From the NCBI GenBank assembly GCA_020726285.1, contig DYSW01000010.1, forward strand, positions 1-49,775: DNA of 49,775 nucleotides, written 5' to 3'. Made by a program: the position numbers and the translations under genes. Source of the stretch: Melioribacter roseus (GTDB taxonomy: Bacteria > Bacteroidota > Ignavibacteria > Ignavibacteriales > Melioribacteraceae). Numbering within the stretch: position 1 is the first letter of the stretch; every line of letters starts with the position of its first letter. Shown here in pieces: positions 16,586-26,306 of this stretch. Below the pieces are notes generated by a model. That model did not search any database. It had not been told where the DNA came from and worked only from the letters and a program-made list of their open reading frames with translations.

Positions 16586-18829
16586 ATGTTACGCAAAATA
16601 TCTACATTATTTGTAGTACTTGTAATGCTCGCGTTCTCATTGAATGCACAAAATAAGGCTATTTTAAGACCTACTGGTGAAATGATACCTGTAAAAGGAC
16701 AAAACACCAATGAAATTATTAAAGATCTTAAAATTAAAAACCTTAGCAATGTTGAAACAAGAAGCATTATTGCAAAACCTGTTAATAGTAAAGGTACTAT
16801 TGACACAATGAGCTACCGTGAGACTGGTGCAAATATGAACACCAACTTCGGTTTTTTCTCACAAGATTTAATGGTTCAATGGTTCGTTGCACCTGCTGAT
16901 CTTATTATCAAAGCAGTTGGTGTAATGCCATCTGACGTATCTGGCGCTGCTGCTGGTGTAGGTGTTTCAATTGTTGGTACAGGTCTTACTTTAGATGATT
17001 TTTCATCTTCTGGCCAAAAACTTTGGGGACGTTACCCATCAGCCGATGGCTTTATGGGAAGCACACCTTTTGAATGGACAGCAAATGGCGAATGGGAATC
17101 ATTTAATGAAATGCCTGCTCCTTTTACTGAAGATTTATGGTCAGATTTTGGCGATGGTTTTCCAATAACAATTACCCACGATGCTACTTATACAGAATAC
17201 AATTGGGTAGTTCTTCAAGATGCTTTAGGATTTGAACCTAGAACAATTCTTAGAAATGAAGTATTTGCAATTGTTACAAAACACAATGGAACAGATATTG
17301 CACAACCTGGAGAAGAAAGAATGGGATTCATTTCTACTGGTGGACTTTCACCTGCAATTAATGGTTTCAAATACTATGCAGTTAAAAGATTAGAAGATGG
17401 AGACCAAGGTTGGTGGACAAGAAACTATGTTTGGGATTTTGTTGCTCAAGTTGATTTAATTGGCGACAGACCTCCAGTAATTTCTGATGTAACTGCACTT
17501 AACACAACACTTTCTACAGAAGCACAATTAGTTGAAGCTACTATCGTTGACGATAACCCAAGTGGTGGAACTGCTGGCGTTGCTTCAGCTATATTATATT
17601 ATACAACAAATGGTGGAACAGATTGGTCTGAAGTTCCAATGAGTAATGTTGGTGATCTTTTTTCAGCTTCAATTCCTGGTCAAGTTGCTGGTACAGAAAT
17701 ATATTATTATGTTTTTGCATTTGACGTAAACGCAAATTCCTCAGAAAGTTCACTATATTGGTACAAAATCTTCTTAGCTGAAGAAAATACACTTGTTGTA
17801 TACAACGGCTTAGGAGCAGTAAGTGGATATCCATCAAGCTATTATTTTGGTGATGGAACACTTGGTTTAAAATATGATCGTTGGGCTTATGGCCAATTAA
17901 CAGCGGAACTATTAGGAAATTATACAAATGTTCTTGAAATTGCAACAAAAGGACCAGCAGATGATAACCAACCAGCTATTGCTGAATGGATAGCAGGAAG
18001 TGGTTCAAGAAACTATATGTTGGCAGGCGATGAATATTTTGGTTTCTACTCAGGTTGGGTAAATCAAGCTCACGTAGCTGGTGATTTTATATTTGATGTA
18101 CTTGGTGTCAACTATGAATATAATGATGTTAACTATGCAGCATCAGGAGATCAAACTAAAGCATCAAATATGGCAGCAGTAGAAGGTACATTATTAGGTG
18201 GTCCACTTTATACAGAATTTACAACAATTAATAATGGCGATATGTTAGTATATGATCCATATTATGAAATTGGTGCAAGTAACTGGTTAGACGGTGCTGA
18301 TTTTGAAGCCGATGTACAAGTTGATATGAAAGGTTTTGGAATAGATGGAACAGAATACAATGCAGGTGGTCACAGAACATTGCCAGCTGGAAATAAAGTT
18401 GCTTTCTTTACATTTGATCCACTTTCATTAGATGCAAAAAGTGATACTACATACGAATGGTATGGTTTTTATGATGTAGCACCACAAATTCAAACTGCTT
18501 TATGGTTTGGAGTTGAATCTGGTGTTGAACCTATCAATAATCAAATTCCAAGCGAATTTGCAATCAGCCAAAACTATCCAAATCCATTCAACCCATCAAC
18601 AAAAATTAACTTTGCACTAACTGTTGATTCAAGAGTAGAAATTACTATTTACAACTTATTAGGTCAAGTAGTTGCAAACGAAGTTTATGGCAACATAACA
18701 TCAGGACTCCATGAATATACATTCAACGGATCTAATTTATCGAGTGGTGTTTACTTCTACAATGTAAAAGTTGAAGGTGTTGACGGTTCAAACTATTCAA
18801 ATACAAAGAAAATGATGTTGTTGAAGTAA
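16586..18829 (+). CDS. secreted protein with T9SS type A sorting domain
   Basis: A 747-aa exported protein of unknown activity. It has an N-terminal signal peptide (MLRKISTLFVVLVMLAFSLNA, cleavage probably before QNK). The C-terminal domain (about residues 656-747) begins ISQNYPNPFNPSTKINF and ends SGVYFYNVKVEG...KMMLLK. That is the standard Por/type IX secretion signal of Ignavibacteria and relatives. In between are a beta-rich region with many aromatic residues and, around residues 295-395, an Ig/fibronectin-like segment starting at RPPVISDVTAL. No enzymatic motif is seen. It would cross the inner membrane by Sec and the outer membrane by T9SS, ending on the surface or in the medium. A hairpin terminator follows, separating it from the TonB receptor gene. 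Confidence 0.85.
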   Translation: MLRKISTLFVVLVMLAFSLNAQNKAILRPTGEMIPVKGQNTNEIIKDLKIKNLSNVETRSIIAKPVNSKGTIDTMSYRETGANMNTNFGFFSQDLMVQWFVAPADLIIKAVGVMPSDVSGAAAGVGVSIVGTGLTLDDFSSSGQKLWGRYPSADGFMGSTPFEWTANGEWESFNEMPAPFTEDLWSDFGDGFPITITHDATYTEYNWVVLQDALGFEPRTILRNEVFAIVTKHNGTDIAQPGEERMGFISTGGLSPAINGFKYYAVKRLEDGDQGWWTRNYVWDFVAQVDLIGDRPPVISDVTALNTTLSTEAQLVEATIVDDNPSGGTAGVASAILYYTTNGGTDWSEVPMSNVGDLFSASIPGQVAGTEIYYYVFAFDVNANSSESSLYWYKIFLAEENTLVVYNGLGAVSGYPSSYYFGDGTLGLKYDRWAYGQLTAELLGNYTNVLEIATKGPADDNQPAIAEWIAGSGSRNYMLAGDEYFGFYSGWVNQAHVAGDFIFDVLGVNYEYNDVNYAASGDQTKASNMAAVEGTLLGGPLYTEFTTINNGDMLVYDPYYEIGASNWLDGADFEADVQVDMKGFGIDGTEYNAGGHRTLPAGNKVAFFTFDPLSLDAKSDTTYEWYGFYDVAPQIQTALWFGVESGVEPINNQIPSEFAISQNYPNPFNPSTKINFALTVDSRVEITIYNLLGQVVANEVYGNITSGLHEYTFNGSNLSSGVYFYNVKVEGVDGSNYSNTKKMMLLK

Positions 18830-18866
18830 TTATTCTTATTAATTACTTTCAAATATAATTATTCCC

Positions 18867-18897
18867 TAAGGTAGCACTTAAAATAAGTGCTACCTTA
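18867..18897 (+). terminator. 14-bp hairpin terminator after the T9SS cargo gene
   Basis: TAAGGTAGCACTTA pairs perfectly with TAAGTGCTACCTTA across a three-base AAA loop and is followed by AATTTTAGG. It lies 37 bases after the stop at 18829. The T-run is short, so it may be partial or act as a processing/stability hairpin that leaves the upstream message more abundant than the downstream one. Confidence 0.7.
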
Positions 18898-18959
18898 AAT
18901 TTTAGGCAAAATCTGTCTTATTATCAATTTAAATTATCTCTAAAAAATTTGGAGTTGAT

Positions 18960-21791
18960 ATGCTAAAGTTTAAGACTTTTTCAAAATTAATTATAGTATT
19001 TTTAATTTTGAGCACAAGTCTGTTTGCCCAATCCGGTGTTGGTAAACTTGTTGGTAGCGTTTTAGATGCTGAAACTGGTGAAGCCCTTATTGGAGCAAAC
19101 GTAATACTAGTAAATACTACTTTAGGTGCTGCTGCAAATATTGATGGACATTTCACAATATTGAACATCAATCCAGGCACTTACGAAGTTAAATTCAGTT
19201 TTGTTGGCTATCAATCTATGATTGTAAGCGACGTTAGAATCGTTCCCGGCGTTACTAACGAAATCAAGATGAAACTGCAAGCCGGCGTTGATTTGGGAGA
19301 AATTGTTGTTACTGACTCCAAATTATTCGAAGAAAAAGCTACAAACACAGTAAAAGTTTTAGATTCAGAAAGTATTGATAGATTACCTGTAAAAGGTGTT
19401 TCCAACTTAGCTTCTTTGCAAGCTGGTGTTGTAAAAGCCGAAGGTGATGGCGGTGCTGATGGAAATGCTACTTTAAATATTCGTGGTGGTCGTGGTGGTG
19501 AAGTTGTTTATATAGTTGACGGTGTTGTTCAAAATGATCCTCTTTACGGAACTAACAGAGCCAACATCTCTAATGCAGCTGTAGAGCAAATATCTTTCCA
19601 AGTTGGTGGTTACGAAGCAAAATACGGACAAGCTCAGTCTGGTATCATTAACGTTACAACCAAATCTGGTTCACCAACCTATAAATTATTTGTTGATGGG
19701 CTTACTTCAACTTATACCGATGATTACGGATATAATATGTATACTGCTACACTTGGTGGTCCAATTGTCCATGGAAATGGAAATCACACTTTCTTTGTTT
19801 CTGCGGAAAGAGGCTGGTTCCTTGATAACGATCCGAGTGCACAAGAAATCAATTTTGAATCAATTGGGTTTAACCAAGCATATAAACCAAATAATACTGG
19901 AAGTTCATGGAAATATTCTGCTAAAACATTCCATAACTTACCTGCTGGTTTCACGTTAAGACTTGGTGCTAACTATAATGAAAATAATAATCGTGGTTTT
20001 ATTTTTGCTTATGCCAAAAATAACTGGGCACATAACAGAATCAATAAGTCAGAAAACTTATCTATTCGTGCTCAATTATCACAAAATTTATCAGAATCTA
20101 CTTTCTGGAATATGACAGTTGGATGGAAAGCATATAATTCAGAATCTGGTGACGGTGTGTTTTTTGATGATTTAACTGCATATGGCGATACTCTAAAAAA
20201 CCCCTATATTTCTGTACAAGGCGACCAAAGTGCACTTGCACTAGATTCTAATGGAATTTTTTCAGATTATGGTAGATTAAGCAGTAATTATTCAAAAGAT
20301 GAAACAATTTCATACACTGGTGATTTTAACATCACTTCCCAATTAGACAATCATTTAGTTGAAGCCGGAATTGGTGGAAGCTATAATACAATGCGATATT
20401 ATTCAATTTCTCCTGTAAATTTAGCTCTAGGAATTCGTGGTACAGATACAACTGATGCTACTTCTGCTTATGATCGTTACTCTTATGCAAAACCTTATTA
20501 CTATGGTTATGACTTATATGGAAACACTGATGATTTTGGCGATTTATATTTAGAAAGTCCAGAACCAGTTTTTGTATATGGCTATTTACAAGACAGATTT
20601 GAATTAGAAGATCTTGTATTAAACGTTGGTGTTCGTTTCGATTATTTCGATTCGCAAGCGAAAATATTATCTGATCCTTACTATCCATATAGTGGTGGAA
20701 GCGATGCAACTAATTTTGACGCTGGTGATTTTGTAACTAAAGAAGCTGAATTCTACGTTTCACCTCGTATCGGTCTTGGCTTCCCTGTAACAGAAACCAC
20801 TGTTTTCCATGCACAATATGGTAAATTTGTTCAAGCTCCACGTTTGTTTGATCTTTATCCTATTTTAGAAGATCTTCGTTATATGACTTACTCGTCTAAT
20901 TACTCAGTAAATAATGGTTATATTGAAAGTGAAGTTACAACACAATATGAAATAGGTTTTAGACAAGTTCTTGGTGAAAATACCGCTGCATTAAATATTA
21001 CAGCTTTCTATAAAAATACAGAAGGTTTAGCTAACCAAGTTATTCAGAAATATGTAAGATCTGCAGGTGGTGAAGTTTTAAATTACTACACAACAAGTAA
21101 TTCAGATTTCGGAACTGTAAAAGGTCTAGCATTTACACTTGATATTCCAAGTATTAGTTATTTTTCTTCATCTTTGAATTATACATATTCAATATCTGAA
21201 GGAACAGGTTCTTCACAAAATTCATCTTTTACAGCTGCTTTCAGAAATACAGACGGCTACACTCCAAAAGTTATTGCTCCACTTGATTTCGATCAACGAC
21301 ATACAGGAGTTATTAGCTTAAACTTCTTTATCCCTAAAGGAGAAAATGGCCTTTTGGAAATGTTAGCCGCAGATCTTCTAATTTCATTTAATAGTGGACG
21401 TCCTTATACACCACTTGAAACACAAAATTTATTAGAAGGTTCAACCAATTGGGGAGATACAAAGGGTTATGTTAACTCTCGTTATGCCCCTGGTAGTATG
21501 AAAGTTGATCTTAAAGTAGAAAAAACTTTTGCTTTAGGAAATTCACTTGGAATTACACCTTATGTTTGGGTTGATAACTTATTTGATGCAGTAAATGCCG
21601 TAAACGTTTGGAGATCAACTGGTTCACCTGAAACTACTGGTTATTTGTCCACAGATGAAGGTAAAAAACTGATTGCTCAATACGGTGAAGATTGGAAAGC
21701 TGATTATGAAGCCCTCGAAAGAAATCCGGCAAATTTCGGTGTACCAAGATTAATTAAGTTAGGTTTAAAATTAAACTTTTCAACTTTATAG
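18960..21791 (+). CDS. TonB-dependent receptor with carboxypeptidase-regulatory-like domain
   Basis: A 943-aa outer-membrane beta-barrel. In order: signal peptide ending LSTSLFA (about residue 23); a CarboxypepD_reg-like/beta-sandwich domain (about 28-115, GKLVGSVLDAETGEALIGANV, abridged); a linker with GEIVVTDS that could act as a TonB box; a plug domain with NLASLQAGV, NIRGGRGGEVVYIVDGV and GGYEAKYGQAQSGIINVTTKSG (about 140-240, abridged); then a long barrel to the C-terminus (GLKLNFSTL). A full-length family member. The plug asparagine/glycine motifs are intact, so it is likely functional. The ligand is unknown; neighbours suggest a role tied to secreted or surface proteins rather than a named siderophore. 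TTGGAG precedes the ATG. Confidence 0.9.
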   Translation: MLKFKTFSKLIIVFLILSTSLFAQSGVGKLVGSVLDAETGEALIGANVILVNTTLGAAANIDGHFTILNINPGTYEVKFSFVGYQSMIVSDVRIVPGVTNEIKMKLQAGVDLGEIVVTDSKLFEEKATNTVKVLDSESIDRLPVKGVSNLASLQAGVVKAEGDGGADGNATLNIRGGRGGEVVYIVDGVVQNDPLYGTNRANISNAAVEQISFQVGGYEAKYGQAQSGIINVTTKSGSPTYKLFVDGLTSTYTDDYGYNMYTATLGGPIVHGNGNHTFFVSAERGWFLDNDPSAQEINFESIGFNQAYKPNNTGSSWKYSAKTFHNLPAGFTLRLGANYNENNNRGFIFAYAKNNWAHNRINKSENLSIRAQLSQNLSESTFWNMTVGWKAYNSESGDGVFFDDLTAYGDTLKNPYISVQGDQSALALDSNGIFSDYGRLSSNYSKDETISYTGDFNITSQLDNHLVEAGIGGSYNTMRYYSISPVNLALGIRGTDTTDATSAYDRYSYAKPYYYGYDLYGNTDDFGDLYLESPEPVFVYGYLQDRFELEDLVLNVGVRFDYFDSQAKILSDPYYPYSGGSDATNFDAGDFVTKEAEFYVSPRIGLGFPVTETTVFHAQYGKFVQAPRLFDLYPILEDLRYMTYSSNYSVNNGYIESEVTTQYEIGFRQVLGENTAALNITAFYKNTEGLANQVIQKYVRSAGGEVLNYYTTSNSDFGTVKGLAFTLDIPSISYFSSSLNYTYSISEGTGSSQNSSFTAAFRNTDGYTPKVIAPLDFDQRHTGVISLNFFIPKGENGLLEMLAADLLISFNSGRPYTPLETQNLLEGSTNWGDTKGYVNSRYAPGSMKVDLKVEKTFALGNSLGITPYVWVDNLFDAVNAVNVWRSTGSPETTGYLSTDEGKKLIAQYGEDWKADYEALERNPANFGVPRLIKLGLKLNFSTL

Positions 21792-21829
21792 TCTGAAATC
21801 ATTTTGATAAAAATTTAGAGGTTTATATA

Positions 21830-24800
21830 ATGAATAAACTAAAAATATTAACAGTTAAATTACTTACTTTCTTTATCGTAATCAGTTTTATTGGGTTAAC
21901 CGCTGCTGATAAAAACGGAGAAAAGAACTTAAGCAAAGGAACTGGAGTTTATAACGCTGGAGAGGTTTATCGTTTGTATGTAAACAAAATTGATCTACCT
22001 TTAAACCATAATGGTAAAATAGCTGATGTTGTTGTCCCTATTTCAACCGGTACTACAACTAGCGGGCGTTACGATGGTAAATCAGTAATTTATAGCTCTG
22101 GTTTTATGATGAGCGGTTATAGTAACGGAACTATGTGGTCAAATGGTATGGCTTCAGCATCTCGTGTTGAAGATTGGACCGCTGGAACAGTTTCTGGAGA
22201 ACATGCCGGTCTTTTTGTTGTAAAATCTTCTGATCCTGCCTTTGGCGATGCTTGGACTGAATGGGAAAATGCAGTTGCTGGTGGCGCTTACTTCTATGAT
22301 GGTAACAACGATGGTATCTACGTTCCACAAGATTTAAATGGAAATGGAAGTTGGGATTCTAACGAAGATAAACCAGATTTACTTGGTGATGAAACTGTTT
22401 GGTGTGTTTATAACGATGGACTTGCTCCAGCGTTTCGTACATGGCCAAATACAGCTATTCAACAAACTGAAATTCGCCAAACAGTTTGGGCGTATGCAGT
22501 TTCCGGAGATCTTGGAAACATTATTTTTGTTAGATATTCAATTGTAAACAAAAATCCAAACGTTGCTGAAATGGATTCAGTCTATTTTGGTGTTTGGGCT
22601 GACCCCGACTTAGGTGATTACCTTGATGATTTAGTAGGTTGTGATGTTACACTTGATGCTGGTTTTGTTTATAACGATGGTTCTGACGACCAATTTGGCA
22701 TCGACCCACCTGCGTTTCTAATTGACTTTTTTCAAGGTCCTTGGTTAGCCACTGGTGATCCTACTGATGAAGCATATAATGTTAAAGGTCCACTTCTCGG
22801 AATTGATACAATTTCAGGTTATCATAACTTACCGATAACTTCATTTGTACATTACATGCAAGGACACCCTACTCAAGGTGACCCTGACAATCAACAACAA
22901 GCAAGAAATTATCTTTTAGGTAAAAACCAAGCTGGTAACGTTGTAAATGCTTGTAACTGGGAATTTGGTACAGTCCTTGGCGGTGTAAATTGCGCTTCTA
23001 TTGACGGACGTTTTATGTATTCAGGAGATCCCGTTACACTTTCCGGTTGGATTAATGTCTTCGAAACAGATCAACGTCAAATGTCAAACACTGGTCCTTT
23101 TAATTTAACATATAATGAACCAGTAGATATTGTTGTTGCTTATGTAATTGGAAGATCTACTACAGCTTTAAATTCTGTTAAAGAAACTAAAAGAATTGAT
23201 AGAGCTGCCCAATTTGTATATCAAAACAATTTTAATTATCCAGCTCCACCCACTCTTCCAAGTCCAATAGTGAAAACGGAAGATAATGCTATTGAATTAA
23301 TTTGGAACACTGCAGAAGCCGTCAATTATAATGACGTTGGAAATGGTTATGATATGCATTTTGAAGGTTTCGAAGTTAATATGTACCAATCAGGTAGCAC
23401 TGCTGAGCAAGAAGGTGGTGTTAATAACAAAATGACAATCGCCAAATATGATTTGGATAATGGCATTAACACAATTATCAAAGAAGATGGCGTTTCTAAC
23501 GAACGAGATATCATTTGGACTGGTGGAACACAATTAGATACAAATATTTACCAAGATGCAAATTCAGGTTGGTTAAAACTTAGAATAGAAATGGATCCTT
23601 TTACTAACGGACCAATTATTAAAGGTAAACCATATTTTATTACTTTAACAGGATTTGCTGTTAACTATGAAGAAATTGTTCAGTTAGATGCTCTTGGAAC
23701 CTATCTTATTCCTGGAACTTCTGTTGTAGGTACAATTGCGAATATACCTATATTGATATCAGATTCTTCAAGTATCAATGGAATTGTTCCCGGTAAAGAT
23801 TCTTACACACCATACAGAGCTAATGTAAATACAACTCATTTAGCTGGTGGTTCAGAAGGAGAAATTAATTATAGTGTTTTTGATAAATCTGCACTTACAG
23901 GACATTCTTATGAAGTTGGTTTTTTTATTGATAGTTTGAGTGCTTTATACAATTTATTCTATTATGTAAAAGATGCTACAGCCAATGTTGTTCTTGCTGA
24001 TTCACTTCAAAATTATAATGATGCTGATGGAATCACAAAACTATGGGATGGTGTTACTTTGAATGTTGGTTGGGTTGTTCCTAATCTTTTAGAACCTGGT
24101 TTTACTACAGGCGGAAGTTGGGCAAAACCTTTCATTAACAATGTTACTGGTGCTTTCTACGGAGGAAATGATATTGACTCCGCAAAAGGAATCCCTACAA
24201 TTGGTGTTAACAAAGGAAAAATAACTAAATTTGCTGATATGCGTAGATTGGAATTGCGTTTCGGAACTAATGGTAAAGCATATAGATATACCTCAGGCAA
24301 AGCTGCTGGTAGACCTACTGGTAAGTTATTTTACGGAGGAGAAATGGATGGAATGGGTTTTGTTGATGTTCCATTTACTGCTTGGATTAGAGATGAAGAA
24401 TTTGGCGAAGAAAGACAACTTGCTTGTGCAATTTTAGAAAATGGTTTTACTGGTACAGGTCGTCAAGATGGTATTTGGAATCCAGGTTCTGATTTAACCG
24501 CTACTTTAGAATACATCGTTATTTTCAATACAGATTACGAAGAAACTGGCGTTAATGTTGTTTATACACAAGTCCCAGGACAAACAGCTTCTAAATGGGC
24601 TAACATTAAAGATGGTTACACAATGGTTACTAGTGATCCTGGTTACGTTGTTACAGATTCAATGTATAATGTAGCAAAATCACCTTATTTCAATGCATTA
24701 GCAATGGTTGGTGTTGAAACAGTATCAAATGATTCTCTTTTTGAACCTACAGATGGAACAATGTTTATTCCTATCACTTATGTTTTTACTCCTAAAGATG

Positions 24801-25183
24801 TTTATACATACACAGTTCAAACAGATTTAGATGCTAATGAAGCTAAAAACATGTTTGCAAAAGTAAATGTTTATCCAAATCCACTTTTTGCTTATAATCC
24901 AGTCGGTAGTTATACAACAAACTATAACCCTGATGAACCATTTGTTACTTTCACTAATTTGCCAGAAGAAGCAAAAATTCAAATATTTACTTTAAGTGGT
25001 ACAAAAGTTAGAGAACTTAACAAAGACAATACGAATCCGATGTTAAACTGGAATTTAAAGAACGAAAGTGATTTGCGTGTAGCAAGTGGTATGTACATTG
25101 CAGTAGTTTCAAATCCTGAATATGGTGAAAAGATACTTAAATTCGCTATTATTTTACCACAAAAACAAATTCAGAGATACTAA
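21830..25183 (+). CDS. large exported protein with C-terminal T9SS-like domain
   Basis: A 1117-aa protein without a recognised enzymatic domain. A signal peptide is evident (hydrophobic residues about 8-25, ending FIGLTAADKNG). Around residues 155-183 is a DGNNDGIYVPQDLNGNGSWD stretch with spaced Asp/Asn, like calcium-binding thrombospondin-type-3 or dockerin loops. The C-terminal 90 or so residues (KVNVYPNPLFAYNPVGS, FVTFTNLPEEAKIQIFTLSG, ASGMYIAVVSN) have the layout of a T9SS type A domain, but with an unusual NPVGSYTTNYNPD insertion and a polar tail QKQIQRY instead of a plain lysine-ended strand. It lies 38 bases after the TonB receptor and 40 before the PorV-like gene. It is likely a surface or receptor-associated protein; function unknown. 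Confidence 0.78.
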   Translation: MNKLKILTVKLLTFFIVISFIGLTAADKNGEKNLSKGTGVYNAGEVYRLYVNKIDLPLNHNGKIADVVVPISTGTTTSGRYDGKSVIYSSGFMMSGYSNGTMWSNGMASASRVEDWTAGTVSGEHAGLFVVKSSDPAFGDAWTEWENAVAGGAYFYDGNNDGIYVPQDLNGNGSWDSNEDKPDLLGDETVWCVYNDGLAPAFRTWPNTAIQQTEIRQTVWAYAVSGDLGNIIFVRYSIVNKNPNVAEMDSVYFGVWADPDLGDYLDDLVGCDVTLDAGFVYNDGSDDQFGIDPPAFLIDFFQGPWLATGDPTDEAYNVKGPLLGIDTISGYHNLPITSFVHYMQGHPTQGDPDNQQQARNYLLGKNQAGNVVNACNWEFGTVLGGVNCASIDGRFMYSGDPVTLSGWINVFETDQRQMSNTGPFNLTYNEPVDIVVAYVIGRSTTALNSVKETKRIDRAAQFVYQNNFNYPAPPTLPSPIVKTEDNAIELIWNTAEAVNYNDVGNGYDMHFEGFEVNMYQSGSTAEQEGGVNNKMTIAKYDLDNGINTIIKEDGVSNERDIIWTGGTQLDTNIYQDANSGWLKLRIEMDPFTNGPIIKGKPYFITLTGFAVNYEEIVQLDALGTYLIPGTSVVGTIANIPILISDSSSINGIVPGKDSYTPYRANVNTTHLAGGSEGEINYSVFDKSALTGHSYEVGFFIDSLSALYNLFYYVKDATANVVLADSLQNYNDADGITKLWDGVTLNVGWVVPNLLEPGFTTGGSWAKPFINNVTGAFYGGNDIDSAKGIPTIGVNKGKITKFADMRRLELRFGTNGKAYRYTSGKAAGRPTGKLFYGGEMDGMGFVDVPFTAWIRDEEFGEERQLACAILENGFTGTGRQDGIWNPGSDLTATLEYIVIFNTDYEETGVNVVYTQVPGQTASKWANIKDGYTMVTSDPGYVVTDSMYNVAKSPYFNALAMVGVETVSNDSLFEPTDGTMFIPITYVFTPKDVYTYTVQTDLDANEAKNMFAKVNVYPNPLFAYNPVGSYTTNYNPDEPFVTFTNLPEEAKIQIFTLSGTKVRELNKDNTNPMLNWNLKNESDLRVASGMYIAVVSNPEYGEKILKFAIILPQKQIQRY

Positions 25184-25223
25184 TTAGAATTTGATCTGTA
25201 AAATATTTGGAGAAATTAAAAAG

Positions 25224-26240
25224 ATGAAAAAATTATTAATCTTCGTTACAATAATAGCTTTTACAGTAACTTTGTTCGCCGGCGATGCAGCAAGAAAAGG
25301 TACTTCTGGTGCTGACCAACTACTTATTCCTGTTGGCGCCCGATCAATTGCTACTGCTGGTGCTTTCCTTGGTGAAATGTCAGGCGTAGAAGCTATTTAT
25401 TATAATCCGGCTGGACTTGGTTCATTAACCGGAACACAAGCGATGTTTGATTACAATCAATTCATTGCTGACATTAATGTTTCTTATTTAGCAATAGGTT
25501 CAAATCTAGGAGAATTAGGTAATATAGCTATAACTTATAAATCAATAAGTTTTGGTGATATTCCAATTACTACGGCTGATAATCCTGATGGAACTGGACA
25601 AACCTATTCGCCTACTTATTTAACAGCAGGCTTAACTTATTCAAAACAATTAACTGACCGTGTTGTTGCAGGTGCTACTTTCAAAGTAATTTATGAAGGT
25701 ATCATGAATACTTCAGCTTCAGGTTGGGCACTTGATTTTGGTGTGCAATATCACTTCAACAAAAATCTTTCTTTAGGAATTGCAGTTGCGAATATTGGTG
25801 ACAACATGAACTACACTGGTTCTGATCTTCAAACAAAATTGCAACCAAAATTCACTGCTTTAGGAAGTGGAAGTGCAGTTTATGAAAGTGTTACAGAATA
25901 TTTCCAAATTCCAAGTTATTTTGAAATGAGTGGTTCTTACAAGTTCCTTCTTGATGAAAATAATCATCTTGGATTAGCTGCTACTTTCAGAAACAACAAC
26001 AATATGGAAGATTTACTTCGCTTAGGTATGGAATATTCATTTATGGATATGCTTTATTTACGCGGTGGTTATAATTATCAATTAGAAAATACAAGTGATT
26101 ACCTTTATACATGGGCCGCAGGCGCTGGTGTTAAATGGGAAATGCTTGATGGTGTTTCTATTATGTTTGATTATGCTTACAGAGAAGTTGATGTTTTTGA
26201 TGCAAACAATATTTTTACTTTAACTTTAGGTCTAAAGTAA
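25224..26240 (+). CDS. PorV/PorQ family outer-membrane protein (UPF0164-like)
   Basis: A 338-aa beta-barrel of the FadL/PorV-like group. PorV is the shuttle that collects cargo at the T9SS exit and passes it to the attachment complex, while other members of the group have unclear roles. Family marks right after the signal peptide (MKKLLIFVTIIAFTVTLFA) are AARKGTSGADQLLIPVGARS (abridged) and GVEAIYYNPAGLGSL, followed by repeated amphipathic strands and a C-terminal FTLTLGLK strand. The frame is open from an ATG at 25191, but the signal peptide starts at the ATG at 25224 and TTGGAGAAA precedes it. It sits last in a run of exported-protein genes and is followed by a strong terminator. Whether it is the main PorV or a dedicated paralogue cannot be decided here. 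Confidence 0.88.
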   Translation: MKKLLIFVTIIAFTVTLFAGDAARKGTSGADQLLIPVGARSIATAGAFLGEMSGVEAIYYNPAGLGSLTGTQAMFDYNQFIADINVSYLAIGSNLGELGNIAITYKSISFGDIPITTADNPDGTGQTYSPTYLTAGLTYSKQLTDRVVAGATFKVIYEGIMNTSASGWALDFGVQYHFNKNLSLGIAVANIGDNMNYTGSDLQTKLQPKFTALGSGSAVYESVTEYFQIPSYFEMSGSYKFLLDENNHLGLAATFRNNNNMEDLLRLGMEYSFMDMLYLRGGYNYQLENTSDYLYTWAAGAGVKWEMLDGVSIMFDYAYREVDVFDANNIFTLTLGLK

Positions 26241-26265
26241 TTATTTGATAAAGTTGCAAAATAAT

Positions 26266-26290
26266 GGGCGTCTGAAAAGACGCCCTTTTT
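26266..26290 (+). terminator. intrinsic terminator after the PorV-like gene
   Basis: GGGCGTCT and AGACGCCC form a perfect 8-bp GC-rich stem around a GAAA tetraloop, followed directly by five T. It is 25 bases after the stop at 26240 and is the clearest rho-independent terminator in the window. It closes the exported-protein block. Confidence 0.92.
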
Positions 26291-26306
26291 ATTTATAGAG
26301 GTTATC

